DNA of 64,000 nt from Ridgeia piscesae (GCA_025642075.2 JAODUO010001350.1:159304-223303), one strand, 5' to 3'. Counted from the stretch's first letter, positions 47,665 to 60,672 are shown. Notes: generated by a model from the sequence alone, not told the origin. Translations and numbers: made by a program.

Positions 47665-49438
47665 GACTATGACATACATAAACACTGAGTGTACATGTCA
47701 TGACAAACACACTGAGGGGTGTACATGACATGACATATACACTGAGGGGTGTACATGTCATGGCATACAAACTGAGGGGTGTACATGACATGACATACAA
47801 ACTGAGGGGTGTACATGACATGACATACAAACTGAGGGGTGTACATGACATGACATATACATTGAATGGTGTACATGACATGACATACAAACTGAGGGGT
47901 GTACATGACATGACATACACACTTGAGGGGTATACATGACATGACATACAAACTGAGGGGTGTACATGTCATGACAAACACACTGAGGGGTGTACATGAC
48001 ATGACATACAAACTGAGGGGTGTATGTGACATGACATACAAACTGAGGGGTGTACATGTCATGACTTACACACTGAGGGGTGTTTAAACAACTAGGGCAT
48101 GACATGACAACACTGAGGGGTGTACATGACATGACATACAAATGAGGGGTGTACATGACATGACTATTACATTGAGTGGTGTACATGACATGAATACACA
48201 CTTGAGGGCATGTGCAGAATCACTATGTACATGACTATACAAACTGAGGGGTAGTACATGACATGGTTAACTATTATACATAAACACTGAGTGTACATGT
48301 CATGACAAACACACTGAGGGGTGTACATGACATGACATACAAACTGAGGGGTGTACATGACATGACATACAAACTGAGGGGTGTACATGACATGACATAC
48401 AAACTGAGGGGTGTACATGACATGACATACAAACTGAGGGGTGTACATGACATGACATATACATTGAATGGTGTACATGACATGACATACAAACTGAGGG
48501 GTGTACATGACATGACATACAAACTGAGGGGTGTACATGACATGACATACAAACTGAGGGGTGTACATGACATGACATACACACTGAGGGGTGTACATGA
48601 CATGACATACAAACTGAGGGGTGTACATGACATGACATACAAACTGAGGGGTGTACATGACATGACATACACACTGAGGGGTGTATATGACATACACACT
48701 GAGGGGTGTACATGACATGACATACAAACTGAGGGGTGTACATGACATGACATACAAACTGAGGGGTGTACATGACATGACATACACACTGAGGGGTGTA
48801 CATGACATGACATACAAACTGAGGGGTGTACATGACATGACATACACACTGAGGGGTGTACATGACATGACATACAAACTGAGGGGTGTACATGACATGA
48901 CATACAAACTGAGGGGTGTACATGACATGACATACAAACTGAGGGGTGTACATGACATGACATACAAACTGAGGGGTGTACATGACATGACATACAAACT
49001 GAGGGGTGTACATGACATGACATACAAACTGAGGGGTGTACATGACATGACATACACACTGAGGGGTGTACATGACATACACACTGAGGTGTGTACATGA
49101 CATGACATACACACTGAGGGGTGTACATGACATACACACTGAGGTGTGTACATGACATGACATACACACTGAGGGGTGTACATGACATACACACTGAGGT
49201 GTGTACATGCCATGACATACACACTGTGGGGTGTACATGACATACACACTGAGGTGTGTACATGACATGACATACACACTGAGGGGTGTACATGACATGA
49301 CATACACACTGAGGGGTGTACATGACATGACATACACACTGAGGGGTGTACATGACATGACATACACACTGAGGTGTGTACATGACATACACACTGAGGG
49401 GTGTACATGACATGACATACACACTGAGGGGTGTACAT
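47665..49438. repeat. 30-bp minisatellite array, about 58 copies
   Basis: The unit GTACATGACATGACATACAA plus ACTGAGGGGT repeats, with ACAC/AAAC variants. A degenerate patch at 48060-48290 is followed by a restart: ACATAAACACTGAGTGTACA at about 47676 recurs at about 48278, as does the rare CATTGAATGGTG variant (47860, 48472). Between 49060 and 49440 shortened units lacking one GACAT alternate with normal ones. Ten-codon periodic frames on both strands are artefacts. Confidence 0.97.
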
Positions 49439-49499
49439 AACCAGAAATAATAAATAAACAACCAGTGATACCCATTTTCAAACAATAACTGATCCAAGC

Positions 49500-49616
49500 G
49501 TAACATAATGTTTTGGAAGATCTTGTTTGCCCCATTTTTTTCCATCCACCATCCATCCAGTTACATTTCTACCAGTCCAACACGGGTTTTATCCATCCAA
49601 ATGATGGGTGGATAAT
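49500..49616 (-). mobile_element. Family A fragment (reverse, 5' half)
   Basis: On the minus strand CCACCCATCATTTGGATGG, GGACTGGTAGAAATGTAAC, GGATGGAAAAAAATGGGGCA and GATCTTCCAAAACATTATG align in order with the full copies. Confidence 0.65.
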
Positions 49617-50844
49617 TTCATTCACTGCTCTGGTCCATATTCTTGCCTTTCCATTGATGTATTTCAATCAATATGTTGACAACTGAAATTGTTTACTGAC
49701 TGGGAGACCAATTAACCCATGGATACCCATCAGTATTGATAAGCCTCTGAGCTTGGTTTCCAAAGATTTAGAAGCAGTATAAGTTATCTATCAGCATTGT
49801 CAGTCTCAGCATGGCTTGGCATTACCTGCCTAAGAACTACAGTACACTGATCCACTTGTGTGTCCCACAGGGACAATTAGTCCATTGCAAGTGCTCACAT
49901 CAAGTCCTGGTCCTTTCATCTACATGTTGATGATGATGCACAATTCTTCCCATGCTAATTTGTGTCTTATGCCCACTGGTTAGAGGTGTACCAACCGGCA
50001 ACATAATATTATGATATATAAAATCACATGGCAATAGTATGTCTGCCTGTATTGCAAGTACTAGATAAATTACAAATAATATTATCACCATTGAAATTCA
50101 CAAAACACACTTTTTAATTAAATTTAATTATACTACAATTATAACAATTGTGTGTGCGTGCGTGCATGCACGTGCATGCACGTGACATGCAATAAGCCCA
50201 GAATAGATTAGGTTAGTAGAACACTCTAAACCGTGCCTCATTCAGACATCTGACAACTCACTTTTTTACATTCAAAACTTTATTCAAATTAGACAGAGAA
50301 TGCTACTTAACCAATCAGTGAAAGATATAGACACACAGTATGAATCCATTTGTCTCCCAACAAATTCCCATAACAATTTATGCCTCTTCTCTCCTAGCCC
50401 TCTGCCTAATTTTGTTCCATTTACATCGTTGGACCCCTGACAGCAGAACTACCAATTGCTGATGTATAAAAAACAAACAGGAAGTTTTATTTACATTTTA
50501 CTTCTTCAGTGAAAAAGGTGTATAGTCGGTTTTTAGTCACATCTTCACCAGGTAATCCCTGGGATGTGCCAGGGAGTGCTGTAGGTGTTGTAAAGGTGTA
50601 AATATATCAGTGGATGTGGTCAGACAGCAGTCAGGCCCAGTCAACAGCCAGTCTCTATACAAATAAACATGTCAATACTATTGCTGCAAATAACCTGTAA
50701 TTGACATGAAACAGATCTGGCCACTATACATTAGTCAGCTCACAGCTTCATGATGCTAATGGGCAGGCTCATGGAAGGGACATAGCGCAATACTGACTGC
50801 ATAAATCTTAAAATACAAGCTATTCTATCTATATAATAAATCAG
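49617..50844. other. Unique sequence with a GTGCATGCAC palindrome
   Basis: No gene supported. At 50161-50182 lies a 22-bp perfect palindrome of alternating purine and pyrimidine inside a short GCGT/GCAT tract. Confidence 0.45.
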
Positions 50845-52022
50845 TTTCTCCGTCCGCCCGAAATATCTTTAAAAATGAAATATTTTGCTTTAAAAATGGG
50901 TGTGTATTTTTATTTCAGCTCATAAAACACTAAGGATGGGACGAACCTGGAATTTCATTTTAATTGAATATCTTCAAAACTTCAAAGACTAATTGAATAT
51001 TGAATCGAGTACAAATATGCAGTGGCTTCAAATTCGTTTAGAACACTGAAGGCTTCAAATTATATTATTATACTGAACAGTGTCGAGATGTCTTGCCGGG
51101 ACGCGGCGTCATCCCGCGGCCATAGGGCACAAGTCCATGCTGGAGTTGTTGGCATTGTGGCCATATGCATCAATATTGTTTGTTTACTTTCTGATCTAAC
51201 CATGAAAATGACTTGGTACAGCTGCCAAACTTATCCTCACACATTTTATGTAAACATATGTACACACTGGGTGTATATTTTGTTTTGTAAAGAATAAAAT
51301 TAAGACAAACAAATTGCCCAAAACTGGACATGATCTACGACAGCTACATAGAGCTTGGTGCATACATAACATCGGTAATTTATCACAGGTGTTGCTAAAT
51401 AAATGACGTTCACAAATTCCAGTTTTATGCTAACCCTAAAGTAACTGTAGCGCTAACTTCAACTAATCCTAAACTTACCCGAAACCTAAATTTTATACCT
51501 TAACCCAACACTGCTAACAAAAGACACCCTCAACACAATCTATCAATATTACAGTAAGCTACATATAGCCAACACCAACGGCGATGACACCACGTTGCTG
51601 GCAAGTTGTTACGCCAGTTAGTTTTGTGAAGTCTATTTGTTTAAGTACTGTTAGTGATTTTATTTTGTAACCTAGTGTGTGTATACTGTATATGTATACC
51701 TTTAAGATACAGGAGTAGTTTGGCGTTGTAAGTCTTTTTCATAGTTAAGTCAAAAAAGTTAAAGATCGCCTGGGACCCATTTTGCAGCGGAGGACATGAA
51801 GGAAAATGTTTGAGTGAGATTTGTTTATATAGCTGCCAAGTTTGAATCTAATCGAATAATGAAAAAACGTTCAACTATTCAGAATTTCTAATACAAATTG
51901 AATATTCGTCCCACCCTTATAACACACCTCATCTGGCTTGTATTGTCAGTAACATGCATGTATGATGTGTCTACCACCAAATATTGAACTGGCAAAAATG
52001 TAATCCTGCATAAAGGCCTGAC
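50845..52022 (+). mobile_element. Family A copy split by the hAT-like element
   Basis: To the left of the insertion, CCGTCCGCCCGAAATAT and GTGTGTATTTTTATTTCAGC match the 5' and middle parts of family A. To the right, AACATGCATGTATGATGTGT, TACCACCAAATATTGAACTG and ATCCTGCATAAAGGCC match its 3' end. The insertion occupies 50931-51919. Confidence 0.6.
50931..51919. mobile_element. hAT-like non-autonomous transposon, 989 bp
   Basis: The ends are inverted: TAAGGATGGGACGAA on the left and TTCGTCCCACCCTTA on the right (14 of 15 complementary). Subterminal GAATATT words occur near both ends. The flanking octamers TAAAACAC (50923-50930) and TAACACAC (51920-51927) differ at one base, fitting the 8-bp target duplication of the hAT superfamily. 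The interior has only a 91-codon accidental frame and no transposase motif, so it is non-autonomous. Confidence 0.75.
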
Positions 52023-52628
52023 CAGTGTGAGTACACAAACATTGACTTTTACCCTAGTAAACAAACAGATTGTTTTTATTAAATTATCAAAATTATCTAC
52101 ACATTAGAATATAGACTGGATTTGTGTTGGGTGAATGAGGAAGCAAAAGTAACATATGGGTACTACCCCTTCTGTGGAAGAACCATGAGTTATTGCCCAG
52201 TCATCTCACATCAGAAGGACCAGTGACAAATGGTCAGCTAAATCCGAAACTTCTACCTGGAGAGATTAGATTAGTTTGATCTGGGGGTCTGCTGTCAAAA
52301 AGACCTTGAGGGAGACTTGGGCAATGCTGAACTGCCTAGAGGCTAGAGGTGGTGTTTAGAAGACCAGCCAACAGCTATGTCTGGCACTGAGTAAGTGCGC
52401 GATTAAATGGCAAATAACAGCTAATGGCTTCAGCTGCCTCCTTCATTTCTTGTGCATTTGCGTACTGCCAACTTCCTTGTTGATTTCGCTTGTGGCCTTT
52501 GCTGGCCAGACCACTGCTCAATCATGGGCCCTTGTTATGTTTGTATTGTGTGCCAGGCTCCCTGCTGTTGTCTTAAATTCTCCATACTGCTGTTATTTCT
52601 GGGGTTGCCACTGAATGTCCTTTCTGTT
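52023..52628. other. Unique sequence
   Basis: No gene supported. A 91-codon plus-strand frame crosses into the adjacent transposon and is not credible as a gene. Confidence 0.4.
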
Positions 52629-53163
52629 CAGGGTTGCCACTCATGGAAGCTTTCAAAATTCCCTGACATTTCCCTGACTAAAAATTTAATTTTCCCTGAA
52701 CTGAATAAGATGAAAATTTATGTGTGATGTACATATAATTATATTATATAACACTTCAATGGATGACCGTGTGTATATTATCACAGAAGATTGCCTTAAC
52801 CATTTAACACTAAATGTCTTGCTGCATACTCAAACCTATATATATTTATATATATATATATATATATGTTAAAATTGCCAAAAGAACATGGCATTATTAC
52901 AACAGCCTACTGAAGAACGTATGGTATCCACATTTTTAACAGCATATGTATGTGGTATCAACATTGTTTCACGGGATCGTTACGCGTAATGAATTCGAGT
53001 TACGCGTATGACATGAGAAAGTCAAATTTCTGACTTTCAAGGGATTTTCCTGTATTTCCCTGACTTTTCTCAAAATCTCAAATTTTCCTGACCCAGCACA
53101 ACATTCCCAGACTTTCCCTGACCTTGAATTTCCCTGACTTTTCCCTGACCAGTGGCAACCCTG
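52629..53163. mobile_element. Short DNA transposon with 13-bp perfect inverted ends, 535 bp
   Basis: CAGGGTTGCCACT at 52629-52641 is exactly complementary to AGTGGCAACCCTG at 53151-53163. Subterminal TTCCCTGAC words repeat many times inside both ends, on the same strand. The interior holds an AT microsatellite (52848-52867) and two GTTACGCGTA words (52979 and 52999). No transposase frame exists. CAGGG termini suggest hAT, but the flanking octamers TTTCTGTT and CCTGAGTG do not match. Confidence 0.75.
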
Positions 53164-54020
53164 CCTGAGTGTTGTCATATCCTTGTTGATAAATGTCCCT
53201 GCTGTGTTTCATGTGCATGCAGCTGATGTGTGCCTGCTGTTGCGTTGTCCTGTCCCTGTACTTGTCATGTCCTTGTTAAGGAATATATTGTTCATGGCTC
53301 CATGATATGGTTATACTGTAAGAAACTAACTTACTTTGGAGCATAATTATAGCTGATGGGTTGAAACGTTCTACATTTCAAAACAATTCAACTGCACTCC
53401 ACCCAGAAAATATCTGAAAGAGTGCCCCACCCCACCCTATCTTTTATTATAGGGCGTGTAAGTCTCACGCACGAAACCGAGGCTGGGGGCAGTTAGGTGC
53501 AGGAAGTCCATAATTATTATCCATGTTAACATATATAGGACTTTGTTTTGTTTTTGGTTGTAATACCCAAACTGCTCCCAAATAGCGTATTTCAGTTATA
53601 TTGTCCAAAGGATTATTACAAACAGAAGCAATGGAACACTTTGCCGGTGACAATGATCACAGAAATCATTAATTTTAATCGATTATTTTGGTGGTTGCCA
53701 TGGCATGTTTGGCGATCTTGACTAATAATGAAGAGTGCCATTTTTCGTGCAGTACAACCTATATGTCTATGATAGTGTGGTAAACTCAATATTAAATCGG
53801 ACATTTAAGATAAGAAAGGTATAACACAAGATATTTATGTCCTGATTTTCCTAGTATTCATCAGTCGGAAGCTACAACTGTCATCCATCGTTACAATATG
53901 TTTCTTGTGTCCAGTCCCTAATCAGCTCCAGTCGCGCGGAGTCTCGCCATGTATCGTGACCCACATACAGGCCCTATTGGTCGTGGATATTGCACTGACA
54001 GTTGGTCCATTAACGCATGA
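53164..54020. other. Unique sequence
   Basis: No gene supported. AGCTGATGGGTTGAAACG near 53352 is a second occurrence of the word seen at 39867. Confidence 0.4.
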
Positions 54021-54027
54021 CTATATT

Positions 54028-54240
54028 TCACTGACAGTGGATTTGGACCAAACCATTATTCCAAAAAAGGGCTGTGCGGTTGCCGCCACTGCGTGGCCAT
54101 AACAATGGGAGCCCGACTTGACTTGTATAAAACATCTAACTCTAACCCTGACTATAACCCTGACACTAACCCTAAACCTGACCCTAACCCCCATTTTGGA
54201 GGAGTGGTTCAGTCCAAATCTGCCATGCACTGTCAAACTG
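54028..54240. mobile_element. Imperfect foldback sequence with interstitial CTAACC repeats
   Basis: GATTTGGACCAAACCATTAT followed by TCCAAAAAAGGG (about 54042-54073) is matched on the opposite strand by GATTTGGACTGAACCACTCC and TCCAAAATGGGG (about 54188-54219). Between the arms are degenerate CTAACCCTGAC/ACCCTAACCC words, close to the CCCTAA telomere-type repeat. No coding capacity. Confidence 0.5.
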
Positions 54241-54261
54241 ACATAGTACTTTAGACGGTGC

Positions 54262-55124
54262 ATGGCAGTAAGTATCTTTTGAAGCTTTTTAAACAGTGTT
54301 TGAAATCGTTTCCTTTGCCGTGTTCTAAGTTCAGACGTCTCTTATATAAAATTTACTATGCGTTTGTTGCTCAAACAAATGTAGTGCATTCTGCAATTCA
54401 ACAAAGGTTCTAACAGATGCGCACATGCGCATTCCCATGCTGCAATGCACGTGTTGGAAAGCTGTCAGTGCAATAGTCCCACAACTATTGTACTGACTTT
54501 AGGTGCAATATACACTTCGTTTATTACTTTAGTTGTGTTTAACTGAAGTGAGTGGTAGAGAACTGAACATTTGACACCAACAACATTAATTGAAATGTCA
54601 TCCCTGGCCTTGGCTTGACTGGGCAATTATACACCTCTCTACTCTATTGAGTTTAGTATCTACCTGTACAGCTAGTCTCATGTTTATCAGATCAATCACC
54701 AGAATAAACAAGTTGAGGCTCAATGCACTTATCAACAGGGCATCTTATTATAAGAGTCACAAGCATGATCATGCCAGATACCAGGTACCCACTAGACCTA
54801 CTAACTGCCGCTAATCTGGGTTTGCAATTGCACTGGTCTGGCCAGGAAAAATAAATCACACAGAAGTTTGATATTACCCGGCCAGGAATCATACAATAAA
54901 ATGGTGTGATGCAACTTGAGTCTTGACTGAATATACCAGGCCCGTAATTAACCCATTTTCGTGTTGGATTTTATAGAAGATACTTAATTATTCGATCGGT
55001 TGAGCTACAACCCAAACGACACCGTTCCACTTCCAGACCCACCCTCGACCCACGTCATAATGCGAGCAGCGTCGAAGGGTAATGACATAAAATCGCAACA
55101 AAATATGACAAAACGTAAACATAC
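54262..55124. other. Unique sequence
   Basis: No gene supported. If the exon candidate to the right is real, this includes the beginning of its intron. Confidence 0.4.
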
Positions 55125-55330
55125 CTGATTTTAATAACGCCAAGTGTGTTGGTGAAGTACAACGACGAAGATGACTTTGTAATAAAACGATGACAATTCC
55201 AATTAAATTAGGCACACCTGTAAATTTACATGTAAGCGATTCCACTTTCTCGCCAACTCGTTCGCGCCGTTTCGCTGACAGGAAGTAGGCCGACATCTGA
55301 GAGCAGTCTACTATTATTCCAAAGGGTACG
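55125..55330 (-). CDS. Candidate exon with donor, CpG-richer, unrecognised
   Basis: On the minus strand AAAATCAG|GTATGTTT is a good donor (GT at 55124-55123). The preceding ~200 bp is richer in CpG (GGCGCGAACG, GCGAAACGG) and lies within an open frame that continues to 55470. The sequence includes LRRCTSPTHLALLKS just before the donor. I recognise no domain. It may be a first exon or 5' leader, and the start is not determined. Confidence 0.3.
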
Positions 55331-55577
55331 AAGGGTCGTTCCACAAATTGTTTACTTTGTACGAGGTGCAGCATTTTGAAACAATTATAATATACTAAAT
55401 GCAGTTTCGTACAAATGTTACGTATTGACGTTTGTAGAAATAACTGAACAGGATTTAGAAAGTATATCAAATACTTTTAATTTTCAGGATATATATTACT
55501 ATTTATAGGTACACAAAAAGCAAATTACAGATCGAGGCATCAAGTTTATAGGCATACATAGTGGTTTGCTCATACGG

Positions 55578-56116
55578 TGTCTTCCAGTTATAGTTACTTC
55601 CCGTTGTAACTATTTTGTTTTCCCGTTATAGCTACTAATTAAGTTTGCTGATGTCCACAAGGGGTGGCGGCTTGGATGTGTGTCCCACTGAGTGCGTTAT
55701 GGAGACACGGCTTGGTGATGATTCAAAGATCTCCAAGAATGGACATGTGGAATGTCTACACAAAGACTGACAAATGAACAAACAACAATGTTGAGGGATG
55801 GAATTAAAAATTGGCGAAAGTTGTGGTGAAATACCATCCCAACATCTTCCAGTACATGGTTACTCAACAACCACTATATAACAAGAATAACTGACAGTTA
55901 CATTTATATACCATTCTTTCATTAATACATTTCATGTAGAAAACTTACAATAATCTAAAATAGTTAATAATGCTCCCTCTTGCTGCCCCCTCTTGAATTG
56001 TGTAATTAAAACGTAGCTATAACGGGACTAGTTTGTCTGCCAAACTTAAACGAGTATCTATAACGAGAAAAAAATGAAGCTGTAACGGGAAGTAGCTATA
56101 ATGGACCTAGACCGCC
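55578..56116. mobile_element. Foldback transposon with long imperfect inverted repeats, 539 bp
   Basis: The left arm (about 55578-55650: AGTTATAGTTACTTCCCGTT, TTTTCCCGTTATAGCTACT, AAGTTTGCTGA) is matched on the other strand by the right arm (about 56030-56112: ATTATAGCTACTTCCCGTTA, CTCGTTATAGATACT, AAGTTTGGCAGA). The heptamer CATACGG flanks both sides (55571-55577 and 56117-56123), consistent with a target duplication. No coding frame. Confidence 0.75.
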
Positions 56117-56325
56117 CATACGGCAACAGGCAGATCAGTGCAAGTCTTGTTACTGCTAACTACATCACACTGACAACTAACTCAGAAACTTCTATCCATA
56201 AAGGTAAAGGTCTGAAAATGTCAAATACTTAGGAAAGTATTTAAATACAAATACATGTACCTGTAATTCCTAAACGTGAAATGGAATTACTTTTTTAAAT
56301 TAAATATTTTCAAATACTTCTGTAT

Positions 56326-57411
<1,086 letters not shown>

Positions 57412-58515
57412 ATTGAAAACACGTCCACTGCGAACCTGTTTCCGTTCAGCACACTTTTAGGTTTTTACCACAACGCGAATGCACACTTGTGTCTTCAATG
57501 TTCTACTGCATACATTATATCAAACCCAGCGTGCACTAGTACATGATAAAACTCAGCAAGACATGTAAACTACTTTTGAAGTTTCTCACAAATTTCAGTG
57601 AAATACAGGCTTTACACCACGTTTTGTAAAACGTTACCATAAGTGTCACATTTAAATGTTTTCCCACAAATGTCAGTGCACACACACGGCACTAAACTGA
57701 ACTCTGATGAGAAAAATGTCCTGTGGATCGTGTGCATCAACACATCAAGGTGATTCACCATTCAGAGAATATTTTACTCACACTTGTTTGGCTTCTGTCC
57801 ATGAATGAGTTGGTATCTTCAGATATGAAAATAAATTAATGTTCCATGAGTGTTAATCACAAGTTTTCGTTATTTCTCGAAGCCACAAATGTGCCCGTTT
57901 GATAATGGTTTTATTTGGCACAGGCCGCGATCTTTGTAGTTGTCAATGTGTGAGGCTTGTTGCGGCTTTGTCGCTTCACTGCAGATACTTTTGATCTGAA
58001 TACCTTTCTACAGATGTCACTGTTCTCTGAAACAACATCAAGCAAAAATAATGAACATTATCATACCAGATTACCAGACACGTATCTATGTCAGATGATA
58101 CACTACCCGGTAGTCATTTTAGAGGGGATTCATGGTTTGGTAATTGCAATCGTAAGAGAAATTATGTTTGTTTATCTGCATTAATATAACTATGTATTGA
58201 TTTCAGTATGATTTGTTTTTCCAATCCAATAAAGGGTACTTTTGACAAGACACACATCTCGTATTTACCTACATTTGTAAAAAGGATGTACAATGGTGCC
58301 ACTTAGTGGAGTTTTGAGTTATGATAATAATGTATACACTGAAGACAAGTGTATTTTGTGTAAACTTTTATCGATAAAAGACAGCACGCTTATTTTCATC
58401 TAATCACAACAGCACAGGTGTAGTAATTTCAAGGTATAGTGGATGTATGACAACATTTTGTGAGACCGAGTGCCTGTTTTTTTTTAAAATTGCCAAGGTC
58501 ATACAAGAAATGGGG
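57412..58515. other. Sequence upstream of the zinc-finger relic
   Basis: Contains possible eroded finger sequence near 57460-57700 on the minus strand; otherwise no gene is supported. Confidence 0.4.
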
Positions 58516-58519
58516 CCCG

Positions 58520-58630
58520 GATGATTCGGCCCAAAATGTATTCGGCCCAGTCTAATGGGTGATTTGGCCCACTTAGATGGATGATTTGGCCCACTTCGAT
58601 AAAATGCAGGGCTGCCATGCCAGCCGATTC
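58520..58630. repeat. Clustered GATTCGGCCCA motif, five copies
   Basis: GATGATTCGGCCCA, GTATTCGGCCCA, GTGATTTGGCCCA, ATGATTTGGCCCA and CCGATTCGGCCCC occur within 110 bp, all in the same direction and irregularly spaced by 12 to 45 bp. The surroundings are very AT-rich. Confidence 0.7.
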
Positions 58631-59808
58631 GGCCCCCACACTAATTTGTATATCGGATTAACAGTATATAGTTAATATAGTATTACAAAAGATGGATACA
58701 TTTAAAACCCTTTGCCTTAATACACATTACCTTAAACTCGCTTTTAATGTTTAGTCACCATAATTAATTTTTTAGTAGTTACAGTATATCTCACATGTAA
58801 ATATTTATTATTTGAAAATTTATTGAAACTAATAATGTATTATTGTATTCGCATACTACGTATTAAGTAACTACTAATACAGTTGTTTATATCTACATTT
58901 ACTTAATTTTACTACATTGTTGTATTATACAATTTACATCAATATTACTTTTAATTCATTTTTGTCATTCTAATTCAGATCTCTACAATAATGCAAAAGT
59001 AATATATATTTTTTTAATTATTGTGTGATGTTTTAAATTTTATCCAATATTGTACTTTGGATTTTAGTATATAAATAAAATTATTATTATAAAGGGAACC
59101 AGTTTAGTGTAATGAATTATATCCTTACAGGTCGCAGCAAAGTACCCGGTAGTCAGGATATTGCATAGGAAGACATCAGACAACTAAGCAAACTGTATCT
59201 ATATAATTTATTATACATATATTATATACACACACATATATATATTTATACATATATATATATAATTATTCAAGTTCACTGACCAATGTAGCTGGCAGCT
59301 CAGTAAAACCATACACAGAAGGCGTCAAATTTAGAAAGTAAGAGAGAAACGACACATTATTAAAGAGACACGAGCCCATAGCCGGCCACCGCATTCCTCA
59401 CGCTACATCTCCCACACCTATTGACAGAGACCATGACAAATACCAACATGTAGTCACTTACTCTGATGAATTTTTTTTTTAATGTTCTACCTTAAACATA
59501 GACTACAAGGCATTGGCGTTCGACTAGTAACTTTAAAACATGTAACAATGCTGCTTATTACAATTTATTAGTTTACATTAGAAAATTGTAATTGCCCAGT
59601 GCAAAATCAACTAGATTATTTGCTTTTGGTTATACATGTACTGAGGATTACAGCAAGGGCAAATTCTTGGAGGAAACTCAAACGGGCGATGGGAGACGCA
59701 TATCATGTAAACTTAAAGGAAATGTATTCAGCTTGTGTGTTACCTTGGCATAACGAATTCACTACAGATGATGGCACTAACAGAGAAACAACAAAAGGTC
59801 TAGGTTTG
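58631..59808. other. Very AT-rich sequence with TA microsatellites
   Basis: TA and TATACACA-type repeats at about 59203-59266. A run of ten T residues lies near 59471. No gene supported. Confidence 0.5.
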
Positions 59809-60145
59809 TGAAAACAAACTGGTAAGAAGAATCGTGGGAGCTAAGAGAGCTGATAAGAAATGAACGGATGAACAGAGCGTGGAGGTTGGAGTGAAGGAAT
59901 GTTTTAAGAAGAAATTGGTGATAAGTAGGTTGACATGGGACGGTAATGTAGAAATAATGGGAGATGAAAAACTGGCAGAGAGCAGATACCTAGAAAGTGG
60001 ATGGGAAAAGGAGACCAAGGGAAGGCTGAAATTGGGATTGCATTAAGAGTGATCTAGAAAGAGTGGGGAAAGAATGGAGAAAAAGAGCAACAGATAGAAG
60101 GAATTGGAGACTACTGATAGTACCAGTAGTGAGAGAAACGTGAGA
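59808..60145 (+). pseudogene. LINE retrotransposon relic: C-terminal tail, frameshifted
   Basis: VRRIVGAKRADK (59822-59857), then CFKKKLV..RLTW.GNVE.MGDEKLA, then WRKRATDRRNWRLL ending at a TGA at 60141-60143, are the conserved tail of a non-LTR reverse-transcriptase polyprotein family common in aquatic invertebrates. The pieces lie in different frames with internal stops, so it is dead. No RT core precedes it. Assignment rests on motif order recognised by eye. Confidence 0.7.
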
Positions 60146-60588
60146 GGAAGAGAAAAGGCAATGGAAACGGAAATCATGGTGAACTCACCCAAATGACAGT
60201 GATGCCAAGTAAAGAACAACACAATGAAATTTAGCCCTAGTCTAGTAACCAGGCGACTGTTATTTTGAATCATTAATATCCATTGACAATGATGACATTT
60301 GGTTGCAGCAGTGACAGAACTCACACAAGTGGAGAATTCCTAACTTAATTCTATTTGAATGATGACAAATGTCTTTGGGAAAGAGTAATACTGGGACAGA
60401 AAGTCTTACACAGCCATCCTAATCCTAATATCCTCTGTACTTTGTGACTCTATAAATCAGGCAGCCAATTATTTGTCCTCTGTTCCGACCATCCAAATTT
60501 TCCGGGATTGGGGGGCATTGACCTTTGGCCCCATTTCTAGCTACGCCCAATGACAATTATAAAAATAGATTAATAACTTCCCAAATAA
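60146..60588. other. Unique sequence
   Basis: Probably flank or 3' trailer of the LINE relic; nothing else supported. Confidence 0.4.
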
Positions 60589-60589
60589 T

Positions 60590-60592
60590 AAT

Positions 60593-60634
<42 letters not shown>

Positions 60635-60672
60635 ACCGTATATATGTACATATATATGTACACATATATATA
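60590..60672. repeat. AAT / AT microsatellite
   Basis: AATAATAAT passes into about 16 AT units, then TATATGTACATATATATGTA words. Confidence 0.9.

Noticed and set aside
47639..49556. Cys/Met/His/Pro repeat frames of about 420 codons on the minus strand
   Set aside because: The 30-bp array is a multiple of three, so all frames without a stop remain open; no non-repeat coding context.
54100..54200. True telomere or chromosome end
   Set aside because: The CTAACC words are few, degenerate and embedded in a foldback sequence with unique DNA on both sides.
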